From Natrinema versiforme (GTDB lineage Archaea > Halobacteriota > Halobacteria > Halobacteriales > Natrialbaceae): 64,000 nt of DNA. This document shows, piece after piece, positions 53,807-61,899 of this stretch; position 1 is the first letter of the stretch; every line of letters begins with the position of its first letter. Location of the stretch: positions 310,001 to 374,000 of the forward strand of contig NZ_CP040331.1 of the NCBI RefSeq assembly GCF_005576615.1, in the 5' to 3' direction. The notes beneath the pieces were generated by a model that was given only the letters and a program-made list of their open reading frames with translations, ran no database searches and was not told the origin of the DNA. A program made the translations under genes and the position numbers.

Positions 53807-54781
53807 ATGGGGACAAAACGTAGATCTGTGATAGCAACACTGGGTAGTGGTCTACTCATCTGTGGTGGTTCTAGTGCAGTACAGGCGACCAACAGTGGGG
53901 ATAACGATAACAATAGTATAGAGGATCAGTTATTAAATGATATTGAGAGGTCTATCGGAAACATCGGTAATGAATTTTACAACAAAAAAGAGGCAGGTCC
54001 AGAAGACCTCGCAAGTTCTGTATCGAAGTTTGATGCAGAAGGTGAATTCGACCTCGAGAAATTCAAGAAGGGTGCGTGGGATGCTAACCGCCAAACATAC
54101 CGTCTCCAGCACATTGCTGAACTACTGAACACGGACTTCGGAGCAAAGATCCCCACAAGCTATATCGACGACATAAGTGTCTCAGCAGGAAAAATAAGCT
54201 CATACCTCCCGCTCGTAGCTGCTGGTCAGAATTTGATTGAGGCTGGAAAGAACTATCAGAAAGCGAAAAACAAAGACAACAATGTCGAAGAAGCAGAAGA
54301 GGAATTAGTAATCTCGATGCTGCTCTTCGTATGTGAACTCTGTCTTCTACAGTCTACAGCTACCTACCGACTTTCATTCAGCGGAACACGATATGTGGCG
54401 AATATGGGACTTGTCCGATTCCGGGCGATCTTAGGTATGCGTGGATATGCTCTCATACTAAGTGAGGTCCACTGGGCTATTCGAGGTAAATTAGCTGGTG
54501 TACAAAGTAGAATTGTTGAGAAGTCTGCAACTATTGTAGCGGAGCACCGTTCCGAAGTTCTCGCGGTAGACTATATTTCGCGAGAAGATCTGATTGAACT
54601 GGCGAATCTTAATGAAGACTCTCTCGACTATGAATTTCTGAATGAGAGTGTATCCAATGAAACTCAGGGAGGCAGCGCACCACCTGTAGTTGTTCCTGAC
54701 CAAGATACTACACCTGGTTTTGGATTTATAGCTACAGCTGTAGGTGCCCTACTGGCAATCAAATACTTTGTATCTGAGTGA
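53807..54781 (+). CDS. Exported protein with Tat-like signal and PGF-type C-terminus
   Basis: 324 aa from the ATG 53807 (TTTATATAA at 53777-53785). N-terminal MGTKRRSVIATLGSGLLICG resembles a Tat signal. The middle (residues 35-260) is helical, with one hydrophobic region around residue 165-185 (ISMLLFVCELCLLQSTATYR). The end TTPGFGFIATAVGALLAIKY then a basic-acidic tail resembles a PGF-CTERM anchor processed by archaeosortase. AT content is visibly above that of its neighbours, a hint of transfer. Function unknown; a precursor of a secreted peptide (as in halocin C8) is one option among several. Confidence 0.5.
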   Translation: MGTKRRSVIATLGSGLLICGGSSAVQATNSGDNDNNSIEDQLLNDIERSIGNIGNEFYNKKEAGPEDLASSVSKFDAEGEFDLEKFKKGAWDANRQTYRLQHIAELLNTDFGAKIPTSYIDDISVSAGKISSYLPLVAAGQNLIEAGKNYQKAKNKDNNVEEAEEELVISMLLFVCELCLLQSTATYRLSFSGTRYVANMGLVRFRAILGMRGYALILSEVHWAIRGKLAGVQSRIVEKSATIVAEHRSEVLAVDYISREDLIELANLNEDSLDYEFLNESVSNETQGGSAPPVVVPDQDTTPGFGFIATAVGALLAIKYFVSE

Positions 54782-54785
54782 AATT

Positions 54786-54965
54786 TCATCTCCCAATTTC
54801 GAGCGCGTCGACGGCCTCGAGCAGTTCGACATCGTGATCGACGAGGCGATCGGCAGCCAGTTGGCACGTTCGTTCGGCAAGCTCGGGATTGGCGTCTTCG
54901 TAGTAGACTGAGAACTCGGATAGTGCGACGGCGACGAGGAGGTCCTCCTGTCGATCGGTGAGCAT
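54786..54965 (-). CDS. Repeated ~60-aa protein, copy D
   Basis: 59 aa: MLTDRQEDLLVAVALSEFSV and EAVDALEIGR, intact, with a changed Trp to Cys (RTCQLAADRLVDHDVELLEA). TTTTTATCC (54989-54997, minus) and the imperfect palindrome GCCAGCGTTGGC precede the start. It is convergent with the exported protein gene. Confidence 0.75.
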   Translation of the reverse strand: MLTDRQEDLLVAVALSEFSVYYEDANPELAERTCQLAADRLVDHDVELLEAVDALEIGR

Positions 54966-55025
54966 TGCCAGCGTTGGCCGCGACTTCGGATAAAAAGGTC
55001 AGCATCCACCGTAAGCTGTGGTGAA

Positions 55026-55418
55026 TTAAGGGAGACGCTTTGCAACGAGTTCCGGAATAGTATTTTCCCGTAGAAGTTCTTGCTGGTGGTCGATCTGACT
55101 GTTGGCGCTTTCGGCTCTCCCAGAGGCCTTTTCCCCTAGATTTTCTACAGTCTCAACGTTGCTTTCTTCCCACTCTTGGCCCCTTTCATGCCAGTCCTCA
55201 GCCATACCTCGATTGGCTTCAAGGGTATCGATCAGATTGTTCCTAATTTGAATATCTGCATTCACCGCAGTACATTTCACATCAACCAGACTTGAACACT
55301 CCACCTGTTCGATTTTTTCAGGCCCAGCGTCTGTGGCACTGTTATGCGCGGCAGCCATCGGTGTCACGAACAGTATCGACACTGCCAAGAACATCGTGAG
55401 TATCGTTGCCAGTCTCAT
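55026..55418 (-). CDS. Secreted helical protein
   Basis: 130 aa. Signal peptide MRLATILTMFLAVSILFVTP ends MAAA-H; mature part has two Cys (VECSSLVDVKCTAV) and a long helix, Glu/Asn-rich. No family recognised. It may belong with the neighbouring exported gene, but is on the other strand. Confidence 0.55.
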   Translation of the reverse strand: MRLATILTMFLAVSILFVTPMAAAHNSATDAGPEKIEQVECSSLVDVKCTAVNADIQIRNNLIDTLEANRGMAEDWHERGQEWEESNVETVENLGEKASGRAESANSQIDHQQELLRENTIPELVAKRLP

Positions 55419-55537
55419 CACACCACCAACATCCACGAGTCCATGTAAATAACTTCTGCTGAAAAATACAGCAATTAGTCAGGATGGGCTACAAATACTC
55501 TGTATTGGTACCTCAAATCTGTCTATTATGGTGATAT

Positions 55538-55895
55538 TTGAAGTGTCTACTCAGATTGCTGCTCGTAAACTTCGATCCGTCGCTCTCTTGGGCTGCTCCT
55601 CGGGATCACCGTCCTTGCAGACGACGTCGCGAAGTTCCTCAAGCAACTCCGTGTGGGGCCCTGGGGACCGACCGACACGACCTACTACCGCTGTACCGAG
55701 TGCCACGCCGGCGGTCATATCGCCGACGACAGGGGTAATGAGGTCCGCCAGGGTGGCATCTGCCCACCACTTCGGAACTACGCAACGCGGAGGGCTAGAG
55801 CAAGAGCGACAACGCAATCCGGAACAGCCAACCAGGTAGCGCTCAAGGGCATCGCCACCTCCCTATACGGGAAGTCGACTCCGGATGCGACATAA
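55538..55895 (+). pseudogene. Frameshifted membrane/zinc-ribbon gene
   Basis: A hydrophobic start in one frame (LLRLLLVNFDPS), then LGLLLGITVLADDVAKFLKQ and TTYYRCTECHAGGHIADDRG, in a different frame, with CxxC...C zinc motif and GGICPPLRNYATRR. The two halves only join with a shift near 55590. The intact form would have a membrane helix and a zinc ribbon. Confidence 0.45.
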
Positions 55896-56063
55896 CGCAT
55901 GTTCCGCTTCGGGAAGCGCTCCCGCTCCCGCTGCGATCGCGACGGCGAAGTATGCCGGCGAGATTGTCTCGAACCCCATCAGGGACGCAATCGTCCCGAC
56001 GATACCACCCGCAATCAAGACGAGCCCGGCTGCGTACCGGAGTAGCTCATTCACCCTATCCAT
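55863..56063 (-). CDS. Small two-helix membrane protein, 66 aa
   Basis: MDRVNELLRYAAGLVLIAGG starts the first helix; a second (YFAVAIAAGAGALP) follows, then RIRSRLPV. Overlaps the relic at 55538 by 33 bases. Typical small haloarchaeal membrane protein. Confidence 0.5.
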   Translation of the reverse strand: MDRVNELLRYAAGLVLIAGGIVGTIASLMGFETISPAYFAVAIAAGAGALPEAEHALCRIRSRLPV

Positions 56064-56142
56064 GTGATCATATAGCACACAGGTCAAATTCAGAGTATCG
56101 CTTGCGATCAGGACAGACGAACGTTGAGCACGGTGATAAACG

Positions 56143-56312
56143 ATGAGCGACGACCTCGAAACGGTCGACGAGCCGTCGATCGCTGATCTGCAGGACCAGT
56201 CGATCATATCGAACGAATCGCAGATAGCGGCCACCCACTCGAGGAGTCGAATCTCCAGACACTGTGTACGTACTGCACGAAGCAAAGACGGCCGACGAGA
56301 ACAGTACGATAA
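56143..56312 (+). pseudogene. Possible HNH-nuclease fragment
   Basis: An acidic start MSDDLETVDEPSIADLQDQS, then in another frame DSGHPLEESNLQTLCTYCTK and basic end, like the HNH end (ENLQTLCxxCH). Both frame and Cys/His pattern are incomplete. Weak call. Confidence 0.35.
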
Positions 56313-56382
56313 CTTGAGACACTGCACCAGACGTGACGCTGTCGGACTATCTGGAGCCATAGACTGATCCAGAACGATACAG

Positions 56383-56406
56383 ACACACCCCTCGTTTTCA
56401 GTGAAA
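56383..56406 (-). repeat. ORB-like repeat R1, left origin
   Basis: CACACCCCTCGTTTTCAGTG; complement reads CACTGAAAACGAGGGGTGTG. With R2 in opposite orientation it flanks an AT-rich stretch (56407-56613, e.g. AATAATATAATG). Confidence 0.7.
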
Positions 56407-56613
56407 GGGGGTGAATGTGTGAAAACAACTCTGATCTCAGATAGAACTACATATAAAGGGTTGGCATTAAGAAAGACCATTTCTTTCCATCGCTAGTTAG
56501 AGAAATTATCTATCGACTACTACACTACTACTTTACCTATACCAAAAATAATATAATGTCCCGATCAGAGGATCCGGTCTCGAGTCGAACAGCAGGTTCT
56601 CTTGTACGGAGCC

Positions 56614-56640
56614 TTTCACTGAAAATCAGGGGTGGGTGTG
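56614..56640 (+). repeat. ORB-like repeat R2, left origin
   Basis: TTTCACTGAAAATCAGGGGT then GGGTGTG. Inverted with respect to R1. Confidence 0.7.
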
Positions 56641-56746
56641 TCTGGTATCCTCTCTTCAGCCAAGTTTCATCACGCAGTCCGGGTTGATGATAGTTGGTGT
56701 AGAAGGTGATATCAGGACACCCTTCATGTTCCGACGTATCGAGAGA

Positions 56747-56771
56747 TACACTCGTGATCAGGGGTGTGGTG
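56747..56771 (+). repeat. ORB-like repeat R3, left origin
   Basis: CACTCGTGATCAGGGGTGTG, same direction as R2, close to the end of the Orc1/Cdc6 gene. Weaker match. Confidence 0.55.
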
Positions 56772-56789
56772 AGCGACCGAACCGGGGAG

Positions 56790-58073
56790 CTATGCCAGGT
56801 CTTCCAACCGGCTGTCCCGAAGCACAGATTTCAGCACGATTCCAGTGTCCTGAACCAGCCGATGCTCCAGATAACTGCCCTCACCTCGACCGCCACCAGT
56901 CCGAGTTGATTCAACGACACCGAGGAACGCCTGCTCTTTCAACAGTTCATAGACGCGATGTTCGCTGAGGATTTTTGCGTCGGCTTTCTCTGCCGTCGCT
57001 TGATAACGTTCGTAAATCCGGTTCGTCGAAAATCCGTCCTCATTCGGATTCTCTTCGGTGAGCAGCGCAAGGGAATAGAGGATGAATTTGACCTGCGTCG
57101 TCGATCCTCGTAGCAGTTCCTCGAATCGATCGATTTCAGCCCACTCTTGGGCATCACGAACGTGCTCCTCGACGACCATATCGACGTTTTCTCGCTCAGC
57201 AAGTTCGCCAGCGTGACGGAGAATTTCGATGGCCTTTCTGGCGTCACCGTGTTCCTGAGCGGCTAATGCTGCAGTCAGGGGGATCACGTCATCAGAGAGA
57301 ACTCCCTCGTGGAACGCGTCTCGACGGTGCTTCATAATCTCGCGCAGTTGGTTCGCATCGTAGGGTTGGAAGACGAACTCCTCCTCACGAAGACTGGACT
57401 TGACGCGCTCGTTCAACTGGTCCCGGTACTCGATCTTGTTGCTGACTGCGATGACGCCTAAGTGGCAGTCCGCTTTCCCCGATTCGCGAGCACGCGACAG
57501 TTGCATGAGTATATCGTCGTCATCGAGTCGATCCACCTCGTCAAGGATGATAATAACTGACTCGTAGGCGGTATCCAAAATATCCCAAAGATAGTCGTAG
57601 TATTCACCACTCCCAATTCCTGCCCGTGGAATATCAAAGTCAGTCTCGTCCGTCTCGTTGAGTGTACGGGTCACCGTCCTAGCAACACGCGTCTGCGTAT
57701 TGTGCTGCGCGCAGTCAACGTAAACCGAGCCAACGGACACACCGTTCGACTCCGCAGCTCGGCGAGCTCGTTCGGTAACGTGGCGAGCAACCAGCGACTT
57801 CCCCGTACCCGTTTTTCCGTAAATAATCACGTTGTTGGGCGGATCGCTACGAATGATCGGCCTGAGTTCAGCGGCAACAGCCTTGATCTCGCCATCACGA
57901 CCGACGATACGTCCACTTTCAGGAACATGGCCTACTTTCAGCAGTTCCTTCCGAGCGAAAATGCTGGCACGGTCAGGGTCGTCTTCATCTAAGTTAAAGA
58001 GGGGATCGTCGGAAGGGTCCTCGTAGCCGCCGTCGAAGTCAGAGAGTTGGGATGGTTCCTCAGCCATCAACAT
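56790..58073 (-). CDS. cdc6: Orc1/Cdc6 replication initiator
   Basis: 427 aa. AAA+ ATPase: Walker A GKTGTGKS, Walker B IILDEVDRLDDDD, sensor-1 GVIAVSNKIEYRD, then lid and a C-terminal winged helix (ILSEHRVYELLKEQAFLGVV). It binds origin repeats next to it and loads replicative helicase. Start 58073 (MLMAEEPS) fits TTAAG on the minus strand 26-30 bases upstream; ATG 58067 is in frame. Complete length. ORB-like repeats on both sides strongly suggest it starts replication of this replicon. Confidence 0.93.
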   Translation of the reverse strand: MLMAEEPSQLSDFDGGYEDPSDDPLFNLDEDDPDRASIFARKELLKVGHVPESGRIVGRDGEIKAVAAELRPIIRSDPPNNVIIYGKTGTGKSLVARHVTERARRAAESNGVSVGSVYVDCAQHNTQTRVARTVTRTLNETDETDFDIPRAGIGSGEYYDYLWDILDTAYESVIIILDEVDRLDDDDILMQLSRARESGKADCHLGVIAVSNKIEYRDQLNERVKSSLREEEFVFQPYDANQLREIMKHRRDAFHEGVLSDDVIPLTAALAAQEHGDARKAIEILRHAGELAERENVDMVVEEHVRDAQEWAEIDRFEELLRGSTTQVKFILYSLALLTEENPNEDGFSTNRIYERYQATAEKADAKILSEHRVYELLKEQAFLGVVESTRTGGGRGEGSYLEHRLVQDTGIVLKSVLRDSRLEDLA

Positions 58074-58241
58074 CAGACATCGCGCACGGGAACTACTTAA
58101 TGATTTGGCTACCTCGACAAGAGTGTAAATCGGGCTATGGTCATCTTCTGATGTTTTGTCTCTGGCGTATCATCCTCATAAAGAGTCGAGTCAATCCCGA
58201 GTGAAATAGGGTTCTGGACGACGGGTAACAACTTTAGTCGG

Positions 58242-58520
58242 CACCCCTGATCCAGAGTGAAAACACCAGAATCAGACGAGTTTGCCATACCCCCAGTCCA
58301 GAGTGAATAGCGCATCATCTAGTGAGCAGAACAAACGATCCAGGCCACACCCCTCGTCCCGAGTGTAACACCGAACGAGGCAATCATCAGTTTCCCAATG
58401 AATAAAGAAAATGTCTGACACGGCAGACACCCCTCGTCAAGAGTGAAAAACCCAACGAATAATGGAGTTCATGTATGAAATCTTTGAGAATCAGCTGGCA
58501 CCCCAGGTCAAGAGTGAATC
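58242..58520. repeat. Array of five ORB-like repeats R4-R8, upstream of Orc1/Cdc6
   Basis: All in one orientation: 58242-58263, 58289-58308, 58346-58368, 58427-58450, 58498-58520. Common form CACCCCTCGTC(C/A)AGAGTG, whose complement CACTCTGGACGAGGGGTG resembles haloarchaeal ORB sequences with a G-string. Confidence 0.8.
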
Positions 58521-58740
58521 AGGAGGAACTGTGAAACCTCCTCAAGAATGCGAAAAACAGTTCCAGTGAAAGCAGACGAGTCTCAGTCAGATCGGTCGTG
58601 AACAGGATCTCCGATTTCAACCTGATGATACCGAATTGATGGAATTCATTCCAGATGCGGGATAATAGGTTTCTATGATCGATCATCAATCCAGATACGG
58701 ATTGGTATCTCACGATGGATGTATGATGGAATAGAACCCA

Positions 58741-58765
58741 CACACCCCTCGTCCAGAGTGAAAAA
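58741..58765 (-). repeat. ORB-like repeat R9, origin core
   Basis: CACACCCCTCGTCCAGAGTG then AAAAA, a full match to the consensus, left border of the AT-rich unwinding region. Confidence 0.8.
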
Positions 58766-58860
58766 CTTCGATAGTGTCTCAGTAGATCGGGGCGAAATCG
58801 GAGGCCGGCTCGAGGAGATAACACCGAAATCACGAGATGGGAGGGGATGTATTCATGAAA

Positions 58861-58975
58861 CAGCCTTCACACAAACAACGACTTGCTACATATCAATATT
58901 AGTATTTCTATCTAGAAGTTTTATTACTGTCTCTTCCATACCATTCGCCAAGTGCATTCATTACAATAAGAAGGA
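58861..58975. other. AT-rich candidate DNA-unwinding element
   Basis: Locally AT-rich (CATATCAATATTAGTATTTC, AAGTTTTATTACTG) between the inverted ORB repeats R9 and R10. The 58074-59219 gap holds no supported gene. Confidence 0.6.
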
Positions 58976-59136
58976 CGAAGACGGCATTCGTCCGGGTAGT
59001 TACGAACTGCTGCTCATAATCGCTATTCCTTTCTCTCTATATTTCTACGTCTTAGGCTATCTTTCCGTGGTTCTTTCTGGATACCCTTCTCGGCAACCTC
59101 CGTTTCTTGTGGACCTTGTCCCACTCTCTCGACTGG

Positions 59137-59164
59137 TTTTCACTCTTGACGAGGGGTGTGTGGG
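59137..59164 (+). repeat. ORB-like repeat R10, origin core
   Basis: TTTTCACTCTTGACGAGGGG then TGTGTGGG, opposite to R9 across the AT-rich element. Confidence 0.8.
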
Positions 59165-59219
59165 TCACGTGTTCCGTTTGTCTTCCTCCCACCTAGTATC
59201 GGGACAAACAGCCTCTATA

Positions 59220-59260
59220 TTAACCAACAATCCTTCGGGACTCTCAATTTTGTTGGTTAA
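59220..59260. repeat. 41-bp inverted-repeat element, copy 2
   Basis: TTAACCAACA (59220-59229), 21-base spacer, TGTTGGTTAA (59251-59260). The PolB relic's stop codon (TAA on the minus strand, 59257-59259) lies in its right arm. Confidence 0.8.
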
Positions 59261-60075
59261 CTCTCGTTGAGCTTGGTGAAGGCCGACAAGTTTGTTCCCC
59301 GAGTCTCATCGATTTCGCGTCGAATCTTCCTCTGACCCCATCCGAACGGTGACAGCACACTTTCGACAGCTCTGACGAGTTGGGTCTCGTAGTACGAGGC
59401 GTCGTAGGTCTCAATATCTTCGTGAGCAAGGGCGACGCGGTCCCACGAGGCTTTCTCGTCGTCGACGACTACGTACTTGATATCCTGTCCAGGATGGATG
59501 GCGAGGTTCTGGTCACGAGCCCGTTCGAGCGCCGCCACATTCTGCGTATTCTGCGTGTAGCCTTCGAGTGGCTTGGAGACGCGATTCCGTTCGACGAGCC
59601 GCTCTACAGCAACGTCTCCCGCATGGAGCGCTTCGATCGCTCTCTCGAGGCGACCGAGAACCGCTTCTGGAGACTGTGTTGCATCGAGACGCTCGAGACA
59701 GTCTCGCTGGACGTCTTCGATGAATGGCGGGGTCGACCGCTGGCGAGCCTCGATGCCTCGGATCTTGAACTCGTCGACGCCGGCGGTCGCGGGCATCTCG
59801 TACAGTGTCGAGATAATCCCGCACGTTGAACAGACCAGGATATCTAGGTTCTGATCCTCGAGGCAGTACCGAAACTCCCGCAAGAAGTTGACGTTGAAGC
59901 ACGCGAGGTTCCTGACTGGATACGTGTTTAGCTGCCGTGCCTGCCGCACAAGTGGGGTGATGCGATTGATGTGTACGACGTCGACGGCGAGGACCGACTC
60001 CTCGTCGCGACGGAATCCGGGTCGTCGGGCAGTCTCTGGGTCACCAGTCTCTGAGTTATGAGGATCTCCGACGCA
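59257..60075 (-). pseudogene. polB: PolB with large internal deletions
   Basis: An open frame of about 273 codons without good start. Its N-terminal part (RRPGFRRDEESVLAVDVVHI, NLACFNVNFLREFRYCLE, LDILVCSTCGIISTLYEM) and C-terminal part (KIRGIEARQRSTPPFIEDVQ, VSKPLEGYTQNTQNVAALER, HPGQDIKYVVVDDEKASWDR) are those of haloarchaeal plasmid PolB. Between DEF and KIRGIEARQRS the exonuclease and polymerase core is missing, in frame; a shorter gap after FRYCLE is also likely. It cannot polymerise DNA. Flanked by copies 2 and 3 of the 41-bp element. Confidence 0.75.
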
Positions 60076-60290
60076 TCAGGATGTTCTCCCATGATATGAG
60101 GTGGAAGAACTCATCTCTCAGGGTGCGACAGTACGTCAAAGGGCCACTCGATGTCGTGGCAGCTCAGATGCCTAGTAGAAACGGGAGGTCGAATCCACCA
60201 TTCTAGAATCCAGGCTGAGTTGTCCGATTTCTCTCACCGCTCGCTTGTTCCGAGAATGTTTCCAGAATGTATTGGTCTGGACTGACAGCG

Positions 60291-60332
60291 TTAACCAACA
60301 GACCTGCTCCTCATGTGACGAATGTTGGTTAA
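60291..60332. repeat. 42-bp inverted-repeat element, copy 3
   Basis: TTAACCAACA (60291-60300), 22-base spacer, TGTTGGTTAA (60323-60332). Follows PolB's lost 5' region (60076-60290 otherwise unassigned). Confidence 0.8.
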
Positions 60333-60401
60333 GGCCCGAAATGTCGCCGACTACGATTCTGCGCGACCACGTTGAAGATGCTCTCCACCGAACCCGACGG
60401 T

Positions 60402-60935
60402 ATGTGTGGACGTAATTTGCTCTTCACCGAGCAGGACGACCTCGAGGCCCGGTTCGATGCGGAGGTTGTCGCGGAGGCGGCTATACACCCCGATACAACA
60501 TTGCGCCAGGTGAGGACCTACACATCATCACAAACGAGGCTTCCGACGAGATCGACGTATACCATTGGGGCCTGATACCGTTCTGGGAAGATGAGTCGGA
60601 GGAGGGAATCATCAACGTATGCTCGGCGACAGCCGACGAGAAACGTGTTCTCGAGCGGGCGTGGGAATCCCGTCTCTGCCTCGTCCTCTCGTCAGGGTTC
60701 TACGAGTGGAAAGCACCGAATGGCGGGACGAAACAGCCCTATCGGATTCACCGCGAGAATGATCTGGCGGTCGCGATGGTTGGCTTCTAGGACATCTAGG
60801 AAGGCGACGACGAGACAATCTCGTGCGTGACGATTCTCATGACGGATCCGAACGACGTGATGAAACCCATCCACGACCAGATGACGGTCGTCCTTCCAAA
60901 GGACGCTGAGTCAGACTGGCTCACCGCAGACTCGG
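60402..60935 (+). pseudogene. SRAP/HMCES-type (YedK) protein, broken
   Basis: MCGRNLLFTEQDDLEARFDA starts correctly with Cys2, the DNA-crosslinking residue. Near 60472 a frameshift occurs (GGYTPRYNIAPGEDL goes on in another frame), then WGLIPFW, GFYEWK with catalytic Glu, then two in-frame stops (60788, 60797), then IHDQMTVVLPKD with catalytic His. It would protect abasic sites in single-stranded DNA; now dead. Confidence 0.75.
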
Positions 60936-61060
60936 ATACCTGCTACGTCAAATGCAAGGATTGTAATTTCGAGTTGAACGTAGAGCAAGAGAAGCTCACT
61001 ACCTGTCCTCACTGCTACGGCGAACTGAAAGAGATCGATGAGGAGGAATCTGATCCATGA
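60839..61060 (+). CDS. Zinc-ribbon protein fused to SRAP tail
   Basis: From ATG 60839 the first ~30 residues are the end of SRAP (DPNDVMKPIHDQMTVVLPKD); then VKCKDCNFELNVEQEKLTTC and PHCYGEL form a four-Cys zinc ribbon and an acidic end. The original start of the zinc protein is lost in the fusion. Overlaps the next ATG by 4. Confidence 0.45.
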   Translation: MTDPNDVMKPIHDQMTVVLPKDAESDWLTADSDTCYVKCKDCNFELNVEQEKLTTCPHCYGELKEIDEEESDP

Positions 61061-61305
61061 CTTCTGAAACGTCCGACACGGAACTCTATCTCGGATACTC
61101 GAAAGGTGAGCTTCGCCATTACGACAGTACAGTTCGAGACCTTCTCCGATCAGAGGTTGAGATCGATGTCCTTGGTGACACGCTTCCGTTGCCAGACTCA
61201 GACCAAGACAGTCGGGGACTTATTGAATACAATCTGGCTGATCTTGGTCCCGAATCCGATCTCGAGGAGATCCAGTCCGTTCGAGGTGGTCCGAGTGTCT
61301 GGTGA
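61057..61305 (+). CDS. Hypothetical acidic protein, 82 aa
   Basis: MTSETSDTELYLGYSKGELR, ends LEEIQSVRGGPSVW. ATGA overlap with the zinc-ribbon ORF suggests an operon. No family recognised. Confidence 0.45.
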   Translation: MTSETSDTELYLGYSKGELRHYDSTVRDLLRSEVEIDVLGDTLPLPDSDQDSRGLIEYNLADLGPESDLEEIQSVRGGPSVW

Positions 61306-61355
61306 ACCGTCTGAACACAGATAGAACAATATCCCTGAAGTACACACCAAGCACT

Positions 61356-61643
61356 ATGATCGGTTCAATCCCTCACCCACTGACCCCAGAGATCGCCGAG
61401 AAGATCGAAAGTTCGCCGAAGGTTCTTGAGTTGCACCCAGAAGTGATGTCTCAGCGTATGTCAATGGGTTCGATTATCCCGGCGTTTTTCTTGATGACCG
61501 AAAACAGCGCATGCGCTGTCGTCGAAAACGAATCTCAAGACGGCTATCGACTGTTGACCAAAGGCGAGATTGAAGATGAAGATATGGTCTACTCAGCCCT
61601 CCAAGAATGGTGCGAACAGAATGGATACCAGGAAACACACTGA
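61356..61643 (+). CDS. Hypothetical protein, 95 aa
   Basis: MIGSIPHPLTPEIAEKIESS then HPEVMSQRMSMGSIIPAFFL; likely a soluble alpha/beta protein. AATATCC at 61327-61333 fits a leaderless start at 61356; a GTG at 61302 overlapping the previous stop is the alternative start. Confidence 0.5.
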   Translation: MIGSIPHPLTPEIAEKIESSPKVLELHPEVMSQRMSMGSIIPAFFLMTENSACAVVENESQDGYRLLTKGEIEDEDMVYSALQEWCEQNGYQETH

Positions 61644-61698
61644 CGAGTCCTGAGCAGACCTATCATCTTTATATTGCCCATCTGTGTCTACTTTGTCC

Positions 61699-61899
61699 AT
61701 GGAAGAAATAGAGGTCGAACTACCAGACGAGAAAGTAGAGCAGATAGAAAAGTACGCGGATAAATATGATGTGGACCCTTCAGTCGTCTTTTCTGCTATA
61801 GTCGAAGATGGTATGGATGAAGTTGATAGGATTGCTGAGGAGTACGATATGACCCCTGGTGAGGTTTTGGTGGAGCATTCTCCCGAAGATTTCGATTAA
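61699..61899 (+). CDS. Small antitoxin-like protein, 66 aa
   Basis: MEEIEVELPDEKVEQIEKYA then DVDPSVVFSAIVEDGMDEVD: a strand and two helices, similar in layout to RHH or other small antitoxins. TTTATAT at 61668-61674 marks a leaderless start at 61699. No partner toxin adjacent. Confidence 0.55.
   Translation: MEEIEVELPDEKVEQIEKYADKYDVDPSVVFSAIVEDGMDEVDRIAEEYDMTPGEVLVEHSPEDFD

Noticed and set aside
58719-59270. 183-aa open frame on the plus strand
   Set aside because: Lies across the ORB repeats and AT-rich region; no protein pattern.
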